The translations under genes were made by a program, and so were the position numbers. DNA of 64,000 nucleotides from Epinephelus fuscoguttatus (taxonomy: Eukaryota > Chordata > Actinopteri > Perciformes > Serranidae). Of this stretch, positions 44,901 to 56,946 are shown in pieces. Under the pieces are notes generated by a model. That model was not told the origin of the DNA and did no database searches. It saw only the letters and a list, made by a program, of their open reading frames with translations. Where the stretch lies: positions 20,877,282-20,941,281 of the forward strand of contig NC_064755.1 of the NCBI RefSeq assembly GCF_011397635.1, written 5' to 3'. Position 1 is the stretch's first letter; each line of letters opens with the position of its first letter.

Positions 44901-47900
44901 ATCTGTTACCTGTCCGTAGATCTTGTTGGGTTTCTTCCCTCTACAGTTGAGCAGGTTCCATCGTTTGTACTGAACGTTACAAACATGAACGTCATTGCCG
45001 TTGTTTTCACCAAATGGAATCCCAGTGCCACCAAATACAAGCAGGTTGTTGCCATGTAAGACAGCTGAGGGCGAAAGAGGCATGGACACACTCAGTCTCC
45101 ATAAATGTTCAATATCTTACTCAAAATCCCAAATAAGGTTGGTTAAAGTCTACACGCGGTACTATTTCACTCCAATATTTGAGTCGGGGTTTGTCATCCT
45201 GCATCATCAGAACCCACGTGGGGAAATGAATTCTGGTGACTGACAGAAGCTAATGCAGCAGCACTTTAATGCCTCTGAAGTGTTTTTATTTATGTTCTTT
45301 GGTTTCACAAAGAGCTCATAAAGAAATAATTGATAGTAAGCGCTAACAGTGGGATATGGCTAGACTGCAAATTAATTGCATGTTATGAATAATGACTAAA
45401 AGAAGGCGTCTTGTACAGTAATGATTCAGGTCTACATACTGTGGGATCACTCTCTTTTTAATGGACTTAATGAGCAGACAAAATACACAGAGTCGGACAC
45501 AATGATGGCAGCTTTTTAATCAGGGAAAAACCCCTCACTGACGTGCATATGTGTCACCATGGTTATATGTATGTATGAGGTTATTGTAAATTCATGGCAT
45601 TTATCAGGATCAAATCATGCTAAAATAACATCTGCTATCATTAGGTCCTGTGGTTGGTTTGTTTTCTTTCACCCCACAAACAAACTGCACCAGAGTCCAT
45701 TTGGAAGCGGACAGAGACCCACCATTTTGAGCGGTTTTGGATCGGCTGTTTGGTCTGCACCAAGGTTCAATTGACAGCTTTCACACCAGCCCAAATGAAC
45801 CCTACTAACTGCGCAAATGGACCTGAGTTCGTTTAAACCAAACCAAGCACCCAAAGTCTATAACACATTGTAAAAAGGTAGAAATGAGCCACTGACAACG
45901 TATGGGGATCACATTTAAGATTGAAAAAAAGGTTTTGCAAATGTTTCATGGCGTAGGAGTGTTTTTTTCTTTCAGCCATAACTTCAGTCTCACTCATCAG
46001 AACAAACTGAGACAGTGCGTGTTTGACTTTAAGTCACTGAAAAAAATCAGGCTCCTGCAGAGAGCTGACTATAATCTGGTTACTGCAGTACATGTAAGCA
46101 CGCTGATTGCTTGCAGAGTGTCAACAGCTTACACAGAGGGTATTAAAGCTGTCCTGTGGAGTCTTCTTGTCAACAAGCAAAGTCTCTGTTTACAATCAGT
46201 GTTACTCAATACAACTCACTGTGCGGACCTTCAGCTCTAATAACCACGCTGAATAATTGGCTTCAAACATTTGAAAAGCAGAAGTTTGAAAGCAGCATTG
46301 TTTACATATTAGGCATTGGCAGTATTCTTCCTCTCTGCCTTTGTTGGTGCACTGCAGTGTTTCTTGGTGCATCACTTGGCAGGAATGTCATAAATTTTGT
46401 TGCCCCGTAAACCTATTAGGGATCAAAAACTCCATATTTTACCCTCAAATAAGACCAGCAGGTGGGTGCAAAATGAAGGGCAGTACATCAATCCTTACCT
46501 GACATGGAGGCCAGCTCTGTGGGCATGTAACCCTCTGTGCGAACCTGCTGCCAGGTGGCTGTAGCAAAATGAAACCGCCAAAGCTCCCTGAAGAGAGGGT
46601 AGTCTTCATTCTCTGACCCGCCTGCCTCCTCAAAGTCTGGGTTATAGCCTCCAAACACGTACAGGTTGGTGCTGTCTGCAACACAGCGGTGGCCACTACG
46701 GGCAGGAGGTACACAGTGTCCTGTGGGAGGAACAGGTTCAAGACAGGCAGAACGTGAGAGCTCCTGATGTAGATGGAAATGAGATGGTGTAATGAAAGCA
46801 CATCTTAAAGCATACATATCAGACGACACATGTGCATCTAACACTCATGCATTTAACAGGAGCGGGATCACTCAGTCACAGTCTGTTATCTTTCTCCTTC
46901 TCTGAGGTAAAACATTGTGATGGGGAGCTCATGTACATTCAGTACCTTCTCTCAGAAACCTGTTGGGGATCCGCAGGTTGGGGCAGGAAGGGGAGAAGAT
47001 GCGCCGAGCCTGAAGCCACCGTGCCCGCTTCTTGGAGCCTGTCAATCGGTCACCATACAAGAGGAGAAAAGACAGGAAGATAGAGATATGTACTGTCAAT
47101 GTACTGCCTATTTGTCAGAGGCTGGACTAATGATGCTACTGAAATAGCACTGAAATTTTTGAGGTGGCACACCAAAACCAAAAGCCAGTACCGAATTTCA
47201 GGAATTCTCTTATGCTGTTGAACTAAACTGTCTATTTAAAAACAATGTCAATATGAAGAGTAAAGGAATTGCATACTGATATACTTTGGTTTCTTATTTT
47301 ACAGTTAATATCACTAATTATCTGATGTGCATTGACTAATACCAGCACAGGTAACACTTTAAGTTGTACAAAAATCCTGTTTTGATGTGGATCAAAATGA
47401 CTGTTTGTCCAAAAAGACATATATACAGATATAATTTAAAGGAGCACATTGATTGTAAGACACAAAACATTTACTGGAAACAGGCCTTCTCAAGTATAGG
47501 GGAGACTTGTTAGTACCCACAGAACCCGTTTTCATTCAGATATCTTGAGACTGAGAGTTCAAGGGACCCCTTTCCCCTTCTTTTTCTTGCCTGTGCCCTT
47601 GTGTATCACAAGGAAAATATATAAGAAGGAACAGTCACAGCGACAGTGACAGTGTTCGAAGAGCCAGACTTCTGCATCAGTTCTATTGGAGTCAGTGGGA
47701 CAGGCACTGCAACCTACACTTTAGTCCATCATATCTTTGTCTTTATCTTTCCAGATTAAAAAACACACATCACGTGATGCTTTCTGATGTTTTTTTTTAA
47801 TCTGAATAAATGCATTTGTTTTCCATGTTAGTGGTCTGCAAACAGATCATGGCTATGTCCAGCAGAGGCAGAGATGCAGCTGCTACACAGAACACATTTA

Positions 47901-49235
47901 AAAACGTCAGTAAGCATCAGGTAATGTGTGTTTTTTGATGTGGTGTAAGGATTTTCCCATCAAAGTTGAAACAACAAAGATATGATGGGTTAAAGTGTCA
48001 GTTTTATTGACTCCAATAGAACTAACACCAAAGTCTGGCTTCTTGAATGCCGTCACTGTCATCGTGACCATTCCTTATTTTAGATTTTCCTTGGTGTATT
48101 GGTGTGTAAGTGTCTCTTTCACTGCGGCTGGTGCTCTGCTGCTCCATCAGAGCCCAGAGTACTCCTGCACTCTGAGAGTGTGGAGCAATTAATAACCAAA
48201 CAATCTAATAATGGCCTAGCTCCACAAATAGACACAAAGTGACGATGTTTATTTGATTTGTGGCGGGCGGCCACAAAACTCTGGAGTTATTTAGCCTGCT
48301 TCTCAACAGACTATGACGACATGGTGGGTACCAATGGATGCCTAAGGTTGTCTTGTTTTACAGGGAACAACTACCGTCATGTTGGCTTAAAAGAAAGAGC
48401 CAAAACCCCTTTAAAGATAGTAATATTGACCTGCAAGAGGGGAACCATGCCCCTCAAACCCACCTTTGGGAGCTCCACTGTAGAAAACTGACTCATTTTT
48501 GAGAGTCTCTGGTTAAAATGTTTATCATCAGAGCTAATAGACTAGATACAATAATGAGTGGCGCTCTGGGAGTCAAAACTGTTTTTATATATATTTTCAA
48601 TCTTTTAATTTAGCTTATAGTTAATGGTTATGACATGTAATGTTTGTATTGGCACACATTGCTGAGTTGAAGGCTGTCAGACACATCAAACATGCAGAGA
48701 TTTACTTTTATAAACTTACTTTTGTCTGTAAGAGATGAATATCTAATAGTATCAGTGAGGTAAGGCTAATGGTAACCGTTGAGCTCTGTGTTATCAGCAG
48801 TGTCCCCTCCAGGAAGCTAAAGCTTGTCTCCCTCTCTCTTTCTATCAGTCTGCCATATTTAAATCCCCAGTAAACGATATAACTATTGCAGTAGCTCTGT
48901 ATACCTGCTGGGTGTTTATTCACCCATTAATTTCTGCGGGCTTCCGTAGCAGCGTTAGCTAGCTGTGGCCTGTGTGCTGCAGCGGTTCACACCACATCGC
49001 TAACTCTGAGACAAACCTCACACAGCTGAGTCACAAAGACACAAATAAACGACGACTAATGTTAGCTAGATTAATCTTCAGCTTCACTGTCTGCTCTGCT
49101 GACTGTACCGGGCTGCCTGTCCCTGCAGAGAGAGAGTTTTGTTTACAGACCTGAGTCGCGGATCGAGGGCCTCCACGACAGCTTCTCAAACTTATTGAGC
49201 TGGCTGAAGGTTCCGTCATGTTCGGCCGACGACAT
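41901..49235 (-). CDS. klhdc10: Kelch domain-containing protein 10
   Basis: Substrate receptor of a CUL2-type ubiquitin ligase that recognises C-terminal degrons; it is also described as a PP5 inhibitor that promotes ASK1 signalling. Ten exons on the minus strand: 49151-49235, 46946-47038, 46499-46720, 44910-45064, 44638-44786, 44130-44214, 43980-44046, 43849-43896, 43623-43762, 41901-42110; 417 codons, all phases consistent. Six kelch blades show Gly-Gly pairs at about 83-84, 145-146, 198-199, 251-252, 307-308 and 356-357 (for example LYVFGGYNPD, IYILGGGTSW). The C-terminus after VPSLLELTWEKLL matches the BC-box/CUL2-box end of the family. Compared with the human protein, the N-terminal Gly-rich stretch is missing, explaining the shorter length. 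The exon 9 donor (ccg|gttact) was chosen because it preserves the family junction VTP-AGC. Confidence 0.95.
42930..42966 (+). repeat. (AAGCC)n microsatellite
   Basis: Pentanucleotide run agccaagccaagccaagcca in klhdc10 intron 9. Confidence 0.9.
44295..44618. mobile_element. MITE in klhdc10 intron 5
   Basis: The left end TTAAAGGGAGAGTTCCCCCA and the right end (TTGAAGGGACAGTTCATCCC on the other strand) both continue into ...TTTTTCTCTTACC-like text, giving about 50-bp inverted ends. Internally, sequence around gtgttggagatat matches the partial copy at 38303. No coding capacity. Confidence 0.7.
45640..45860. repeat. MITE-like dispersed repeat in klhdc10 intron 3
   Basis: Contains ggtttgttttctttcacccc and gttcgtttaaaccaaaccaa, which pair partly as inverted ends and resemble a fish MITE type. 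Exact ends not resolved. Confidence 0.4.
47598..48105. mobile_element. Fold-back MITE (about 500 bp) in klhdc10 intron 1
   Basis: The left arm (for example ccagacttctgcatcagttc near 47662) and the right arm (tgactccaatagaactaaca near 48008) are complementary over roughly 220 bp each, with a short loop near 47835. Pairing fades at about 47598 and 48105. No protein encoded. Confidence 0.75.
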
Positions 49236-49450
49236 CTCGAGAGGGAGCCGCACAGACAGGGTTCACACCCGGACCTGGACCTGGACCGAAACCCGCTGCA
49301 GTTCAACCACACGGAGTGGCATGAGCCCGCGAGCTGCAGCAGTCACACCAAAATAAAGAAATAAGCCAACCGTCCACACCTGCTGCTGCCTGCGACGTCA
49401 CAGCCAGCTGGCCTCAACTGACCAATCAGAGGAGGAGGGACTGCATGTTG
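49236..49450 (-). promoter_or_regulatory. klhdc10 promoter and 5' untranslated region
   Basis: More GC-rich than its surroundings, with several CpGs and no TATA box, as usual for a broadly expressed gene. An accaatcaga CCAAT motif lies at about 49420. Confidence 0.45.
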
Positions 49451-49639
49451 CGTTCAAGTGTCACATGGTGATGTTATATGCTTAAAACACTGCAGTGGCT
49501 CTACATGTTTGGTTTTTAATTGAAAATTAATTCTTTTTTATACAAAACAAGGCATAGAATCCACAAGAAGAACACTGTATTTCAAGGCACGTTAGGTAAG
49601 AAGGATAAATAATAAAAAATAATAATAATAATGTGGTAT

Positions 49640-50463
49640 TCATGGACAGGATCTTAAGGTGCAGCCAGGGGGAGGAAGGGATTCAGTTTGGGGACCTCAG
49701 AATTGCATCTCTGCTTTTTGCAGATGATGTGGTTCTGTTGGCTTCATCACACCATGACCTCTAGCAGGCACTGGGGTGGTTTGCAGCTGAGTGGCCATGG
49801 TTCTCTGCCGTAAACTGGTGGATTACCCCCTCCGGGTTGGGGCAGAGTTACTATCTCAAGCGAGGGAGTTCAAGTACCTAATATCTATCACTTGTTTACG
49901 AGTGAGGGTAGAGTGGAGTGTGAGATGGATCAGCAGTTTGGTGCAGCTTCTGCAGTGATGCAGGTGATGAAGAGGGAGCTGAGCTGGAAGGCAAAGCTTT
50001 ACTGGGCTACCTTCGTCCCAACCCTCACCTTTGGTCATGAGATCTGGGTAGTGACCGAAAGAATGAGGTTGCAGATACAAGCAGCCGAAATGATTTTCCT
50101 CCGTGGGGTGGCTGGGCTCAGCCTTAGAGACAGGGTAAGGAGCTCGGACATCCGGAGGGAGCTCGGAGTAAAGCCCTTGCTCCTTCGCATAGAGATGGGT
50201 CAGTTGAGGTGGTTTGGGCATCTGATCAGGATGCCTCCTGGGTGCCTTCCGTTATAGGTGTTCCTGGCATGTCTCGCTGGTAGGAGACCCCAGGACAGAC
50301 CCAGAACATGCTGGAGGGATTACATATCCCACCTGGCCTGGGAACGCCTTGGGGTCCCCCAGGAGGAGCTGGAAAGAGTTGCTGAGATGTCTGGGGTGGT
50401 TTGCTCGGCCTGCTGCCCCCGCAACCCAGCTTCGGATAAGCTGATGAAAATGGATGAATGGAT
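49640..50463 (+). mobile_element. LINE fragment with reverse-transcriptase remnants
   Basis: The frame from 49640 includes the RT motif FADDVVLLAS near 49717. The frames 49892-50257 and 50258-50503 carry the usual fish LINE C-terminus (SLRDRVRSSDIRRELGV, WFGHLIRMPPG, WRDYISHLAWERLGV). A stop and internal loss (a gap after the RT motif) make it inactive. It ends in an atggatgaatgga tail. Confidence 0.8.
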
Positions 50464-50509
50464 ATTACCTTTACAATCTAATAAGACAAACAAATGTTCT
50501 TAAGTGAGA

Positions 50510-52170
50510 AGCTTGAGTCAGTGAATAAAATTGACCTAAGCAGTTGATTACCTTTATGTCTATCTTCTGTCAAATTTCTAACTATACCTGCTATTGTTAA
50601 ACATGGTATTCACAAGATGTCAGGTTTTTCCTTTAATTAAACAACCCTAACGTGAAAAATAGGGATCAAAGCAATGTGTTGCTGCATGAAAAGCCTTGAT
50701 ATTGTCTCTAAGTTAGGATAGCACCTTTCAGTTTCAGAACCTTTCTTAATGTGATCTGTCTACTTCACTTATGTTTAACACTATAGCCTTAAGTCAAGAT
50801 ATTTACACTCTCAAACAAAATGTTTAAAGGTGTATTATATAACCTGCCAACAGACATAAAAATCTGCTTATTTCAGTGCTTGTGTAATATAAACCAGATT
50901 TACGTTACAGCTCGGATGATGAACAACTGTTAGGTTACTTTGAGAGGAACAAGTGTTTAGAGTGACTCCTTTTGATCAACTGAGTCAAGAGTTCACCTTT
51001 CCCCCAGATCTTCTGGGGCTGCTCTGCTGACATGTGGTAATCTGGATTTGAAGCTCGCTGGGATAGGCTGAAGGAGCAAAACAGATCGATCCCATGAGAA
51101 GCTGCTGTATGGGTATTTCTGCATAGACTGAGTGAAAATTAAGTGTAGTTGGGTACTGTATTCAAGTGTTTTAACAGTGACAATCACAGAGTGGATGATG
51201 ATCATGAAAAGATTGGATCAAACACACTCTTTTGTTTGTCGTTTCAGTGTTGTTTCCCTGCAGTTCACACTCTAAACATTACACTAGAAACATCCACAGC
51301 AGGGGTGTTTTTGCTATGTGCATGCAATCATGTTAATGTTTAACATTGCTGCGTGTTTAGACCCTATAGTTGTTACGTATTAATGTGCTTTTTAATTGCA
51401 CTCCTAACCTGTTTCTACTGAGGCAGCTGCCTACAATGGACCAATTAATCAAATCAAGCCTGTGATTAAACTTCTAATGTGTCTCGTAAAATTCACCTGA
51501 AACGCAGATCCAGGGCACACCCAAAATAAATTGTAGTACATGTACATGCATGGTCTCATTTGAAAGGTAACACTGTGAAGTTTTGGCTGTGAACGGTCAG
51601 AATCACTGTAAGTGTTTCTGTCAATGACTTATATACGTTTCAACACACTGAAATAAAAGGTTTGCTCTTTTTTTATCTTCCCCTGAATATTTTCTTGAAA
51701 GAAGATGCTGCAAATGACTAGGACTGGCATTAGCTGTAAAACACAAATGGGCCTTATCATGAAGCCTCATCTAGTACAAATTTAAAGAAGATAACAATGT
51801 CACAGAAAGTAAACATTCTACATGTGTTTTAAGAAGGCAAAACAATGTGCTGAATGTGAGTGAAAAGTAAATCAGCACAGACAGAAATGTTTATTTAGGA
51901 GTTTACTGTATATACAAACACTTCTAAAAACACCTAAATTGATAAGAAAGACATTTCCCTCCCTTAAGACAACATAGGAGCCATTTGTTTTCATTTATGT
52001 ACATTTTCAACAGTCTATGGTGCCTGAAAGGAGTCTCCCCACCCCCACAAAGTTATAAATATGCTCCAAATGTTGCCCTCAACCCCCTCACCCCGCCATA
52101 TGTGTGGTGGGCAACCACAAACCACTGTCCAAAATGATCATTAGCAAATGTAATCATACTCATAAAGAAA
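50510..52170. other. Intergenic, no gene seen
   Basis: AT-rich, no conserved frame or clear repeat boundary recognised. Confidence 0.4.
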
Positions 52171-52173
52171 CAA

Positions 52174-52612
52174 ATGATAATTATTACCCAGTGATGGCAG
52201 TGTTGGCAGCCGGAATCGGCCCAGCTGATTTGGCTTCATTCATACTGAGTCTCAGCCAAGTCAGGCAACCGGATGTGGCCTGGCTAACTTCATCTGGTAT
52301 GCCGATGATAATTATTACCCAGTGATGGCAGTGTTGGCAGCCGGAATCGGCCCAGCTGATTTGGCTTCATTCATACTGAGTCTCAGCCAAGTCAGGCAAC
52401 CGGATGTGGCCTGGCTAACTTCATCTGGTATGCCGAGTTTGAACCGATGCTAGGCCAGGTCATTTCTGATAAAAGCCCAGTGATGGCAGTGTCAGCAGCC
52501 GGAATCAGGCCAGCTGATTCAGCCTGATACTGAGGTGTCATTCATACCGAATTCTAGCCAAGTCAGGCAACTGGATGCGGCCCGGCTAATTTCATCCGGC
52601 ATGCCGAGTTTT
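52174..52612 (+). repeat. 131-bp tandem repeat, three copies
   Basis: Copies at 52174-52304 and 52305-52435 appear identical; a third, diverged copy with small insertions occupies about 52480-52612. The unit contains cccagtgatggcagtgttgg and ccaagtcaggcaaccggatg. Identity of the first two implies a recent duplication. Confidence 0.9.
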
Positions 52613-52619
52613 GGCCAGT

Positions 52620-54495
52620 GTTAGGCCAGGTCATTTTGGCTACCTGGGTATTACCACCAGTTCTAGTATCATGGGGTGCTGCACTTCTGCATGTACTTTG
52701 TCCAAGAGTGTTGCCGTACCCCTGCAGAACACAACACACATGCGTATTCAACTAATGTTAATTTCTGTATTATGTTATATTTGTCAGGTAGCTCACGTGG
52801 TGAAGTCTGAGTAAAGTGTCAATGCTTAATGTAGTGCTGCATGTGTCATTTATGCAGAGACTGTAGTAGCTTTCATTTATTGCATATTTGTATATTATAC
52901 TGTGAAGCTGTAAGTGCTTATGATGAATAATATAATATAGTAGGAAATTAGTTTTCATATTTGGGTTTGCCCCCCTCCCCCCAATTTTGACTCAAATGCT
53001 ACGGCCTTGAATCAACTTGTCAATGCCTGAGATCCATGGTGTTCATGTTCTTTCACAAGTTTCCCTCTGATTTGAAACTTCACTTTCTCAGGTGGTTAAA
53101 AGAAGTTTACACAGGGCATTTGTCAGAAGAAAGAATCTCAGCCTCAGATTGCCAGTTAATGTAACAGTAGTCCATGAACTGTCACTGACAGTAAGAAATT
53201 CCCGAACAATGAGCTGCTGCTGGTTAATGAGATTAAACAGGAGATGAGTTGACAACTTTCATTCCAGTGACCTACTCACAGAGTTATGGAGGTCATTGCT
53301 TGATACCATCTCCTCCTAAGCGATAAGTCTGGCTGGGAGATGCACTACTCTCATGATTTCTGTTTGTTTATGCTTGAAGAGATTCAAATAGACCAAATTA
53401 CGCTAAATGACATTTAAATCTGCCTTGTAAAATATGCAAAACAAAGAATTGTTTTGTAGTAACCTGCAAACATGGAGGACCAACAGACATCGTCTGGCAT
53501 GATGGATCTGACTTGAACTGAAGTGTATTGCTGTGACATCTCATTCTGAAACCTCATATCTCTGTTATCTGGCCTGGGGTGAGCAATGTAGTGCATAGAC
53601 GCTAACAAGGATGACATCATTTTAGATCCACTTTGCCCTAAATACACAAACACAGAGGCACACACACTCAAATCTAAATATCTGCAGCATTTGACAGAAA
53701 GTAATGACAGCTCTGGTGATTCAGATGAAAAGCAGCTGGTGTGTGCCACATTGTCAAGTAATGACAGGCAACTCATACCAAGCCAAGCAATGGGTTTACA
53801 TTTGTTATGTAGTCAGACATTTAGTTTTACTGATCTTGTCTCCACACGGCTGGAGAATGTATCTAACAACATCAGCACAACAAAGGATGTTGATACTGTG
53901 CCTGCTGATGTCATCGTATGACAAGAAAGGGTCACATGACCTGAAGAGGTCATCATATGACGACCCAAGAACCATCTCAGGTCATGTGACACTCTCAAGG
54001 TCTTTGTGACTTGAGAAACCCAGCATGGAATTAGGAACAACAGAGTAGGGACTCCTCTTCCAGGACAAACAGACATGCAGTAAGTGTCACACTGTATGTA
54101 GAGACTCACAGAAGTAGCAGTAATAGCATAACAATATGAATAAACAGTACACAATACAATGGTTAATATACTATTAGGCAAGCAACATCTGCAGCTCTCA
54201 AGAAGATTTAGGGGGAAATTCTTAATTTGGCTTCAGTCCATCTTATCTGGATCTATTCCACTTTATTTCATTATCATATTATTTACTAATTGTCATCTAT
54301 GTTTTCTCTGATGAGATGTGGAGCTTTGGATTGTGATATGTGAATGGGATCATTAGCAGCTGAGTGGAGTGGGGTTTCTTCTTTTTTGTTTTATTGTTTC
54401 ACTTTATTAGTTTATTTTTTTTATTCCATCTCTGGGGAACATATTTAATTGCATATATCAATGTGGGGAGACTAAATATTGGTAAGGTCTTTCAC
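52620..54495. other. Intergenic, no gene seen
   Basis: Open frames in this stretch overlap on both strands and show no family motifs. Confidence 0.4.
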
Positions 54496-54499
54496 TTTA

Positions 54500-55120
54500 T
54501 CAGAATCAGAAGTACTTTATTGATCCCCAAGGGAAAATTATAATTCGTTGCAGTTAAAGAATAAAGAACACAGAATTAGAGAATTGTAAGTAAGAATAGA
54601 GTATGAAATAAAGTATGCAAATATAAAGTAATAAAATAACATTAAATAGAAATGAAATCTGCATTATGCTACCATGTTTAACACTAGTGCTTAAGATATA
54701 AAAAAAATATTAAGATAAAACACATAGTGTCACTGTGCTGAGGCTGCTAGTGAAAATTTAAGTACATTATATACATTAGTAGAATAAAACAACAATAGAA
54801 TTAGAGTAAATATGAGAAATATGTACAGTTATGTACACTGAATGTTGAATTGATATATACATTATATATTGCACAGTTGAATAACTGCACGGAATATTGT
54901 GGCAGTTGAATAATTGCACCCAATAGATAAATATGAATTTTAAATGCAGTAGGTTAAAAAAAAACAACAAATGCCAGTCTACTGACTCAGAGCGCTTGAT
55001 ACTCTGAAGGAGGAGTTCTACAGGTTGATAGTAACTAGCAGGAATGACTTCCTGTGGCGCTCTGTGGTGCATCTTGGGGGAATGAGTCTGTCACTGAATG
55101 TGCTCCTGAATATTGCCGCA
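54500..55120 (-). mobile_element. LINE 3' end fragment
   Basis: On the minus strand around 55090-54990 it encodes DRLIPPRCTTERHRKSF and then a stop-broken continuation. The 3' end near 54500 reads ggggatcaataaagtacttc (minus strand), a very common fish LINE/SINE tail. The plus-strand frame over the same place is a shadow. Confidence 0.6.
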
Positions 55121-55327
55121 GTTGAATTATTGCACCCGATGCAATACAATAATGCAATACAATTAAACAGCAGCACAAACCATATTCTCCAAAATGATCA
55201 TAAAGTCAAATCTACACTTTACTGGAACACTTTCATCAGAAAACTGAACATTATATCTTCCATGAATATGGGATACTGCAGAACTGTTGTATTACACTAC
55301 ATGAGTTTTAGGTATGTGTACTTGTAA

Positions 55328-56230
55328 CCAGAGGTGTGGACTTGAGTCACCAGACTTATACTCATGCTACTTCAGACTTGGGTCACAAATGTAATGACTT
55401 TAGACTTGACAACAAACATGTTTTAACAAATAAATACTCATTTTAAAAAGCATCCATTATATGTGTAAATTTAATATATTATTATTCTGTTGTTTAAGTG
55501 GCACTACATTTGGTAAAGAGGGCATTATGACTTGTTTAGGACTTGAAACTCAAAGTTTAGGGCTTGGGACATGACTTGGGACTTGTTGTCCTTGACTTGG
55601 GACTTGTATCAGGACTTAAGTGTAGGAGTGTCAAACCCATTTTAGTTCAGGGGCCACATACAGCCCAATTTGATCTCAAGTTGGCCAGACCACTGAAACC
55701 ACTGCATGATGACCTATAAATTCTGAAAATGTTCATCCATTTACCAAACAAAGAAGAAAGAAAACTTGTGCTAATTCAACCGTATGTCTTAGTTTTTCCA
55801 CATTCGGTCAGTCTACTACTCACTTTCATTCCATGTAACTTTCTCTCATAGTTTTTTACTAAAGTAAAAGCTATTGAAGAAGCAAGTTAAGTCATCCCCT
55901 GCCTTACAATCTGAAATTTTGTCAGTGCCTCAGCAGCAGGGTTCCACTAATATTGTTTAAAGACAGAAGTCTGATACAGATTCTTTTGTACTGAAGCTGC
56001 TGATTGACAATAGTTTGCACAATGTTCAACATCTTTAAATATGATCATAGAAAGTACTTGTGGTTATTTCAGAGAGCTGTATTCTAGTCAGTGTGGTAGT
56101 ATTTTATTTTTATCTACTCACTGTATTGGACCTTTTGGCGGGCCGGTTCTGGCCCCTGGGCCGTATGTTTGACACCCCTGCTTCAATGCAAAGATTTGAG
56201 AATTACTTGTGATGATATAATACATATGAT
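55328..56230. mobile_element. MITE interrupted by a second hAT element
   Basis: The outer repeat starts agaggtgtggacttgagtca and resumes after 56189 with agatttgagaattacttgtg, phrases from one common fish MITE. The interruption is the element at 55623-56180. Confidence 0.5.
55623..56180. mobile_element. hAT-type element nested in another MITE
   Basis: The left end taggagtgtcaaac and the right end (CAGGGGTGTCAAAC on the other strand) are hAT-like inverted ends. The flanks cttaagtg (55615-55622) and cttcaatg (56181-56188) match at 6 of 8 positions, a probable aged target duplication. No transposase. Confidence 0.65.
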
Positions 56231-56946
56231 ATGTGATGATATGATACAGTGACCTGCCTATTATCTTGTGTTCTGTCACTGACTGTACTGGACATGTTAT
56301 TTCTTCACCAGTAAATGGGCATTAACCACATTAAGCGTGGGGTAAGAGACTAAAATTACTCTGTTTGTATTAATGATTCATATCATTCTTGGACACACTG
56401 CATGTGAAGAAACAACTTTGGCCTCAAGTGTTTCTTTCAGCCTTCCACTTCACAGCCTTCCAATTTCATCATAGATATAAGCAAGATAGAAATGCACGCA
56501 CCTTATCTTTAAGCACTACTGGACCAGACTCATATAAAACAAGTCAGACATGCATCCCATATTTAAATGGCGACTATAGTTTTTGCAGGAATGATCCCAG
56601 CACTTTTATTTACTGTCATAAATATAGACTAACAGTGTGATTGTGTTTCTGTGTAGTGCACTTCTATACCTGAGCCCCTCCTCTCCTCGCTCTGGTCGCT
56701 GGAGGTTGATGTCACTGGCAGAGTCTCTTCAGGACAGGACACAACTAGGTAATGCTGGCCAGGGAAGCACTCAAGATCCACTGAGAGGAGGAAAAGTGGG
56801 CGATGTTGCAGCTAGGATCTTGTTTATGGACACCGTGGGAAGGCTGTAGATACAGTCCAGAGGGCTTATAGGTAATTTCAAGCTGAAAGGTTGAGGTAGT
56901 CTCATCGCCGCAGTATTTTTAGATCACTTCTGAAAGGAATACAAAA
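56190..56946 (+). promoter_or_regulatory. ube2h upstream and 5' untranslated region
   Basis: The 300 bp before the start codon turn moderately GC-rich. No TATA box is obvious close to 56947. The exact transcription start cannot be set from sequence. Confidence 0.35.

Noticed and set aside
49892-50503. Frames of 121 and 81 codons with conserved-looking protein
   Set aside because: They are the C-terminal part of a LINE, not a host gene.
55025-55327. A 100-codon plus-strand frame (LWRSVVHLGGMSLSLNVLL)
   Set aside because: It is the opposite strand of a LINE 3' fragment; the LINE motif reads on the minus strand.
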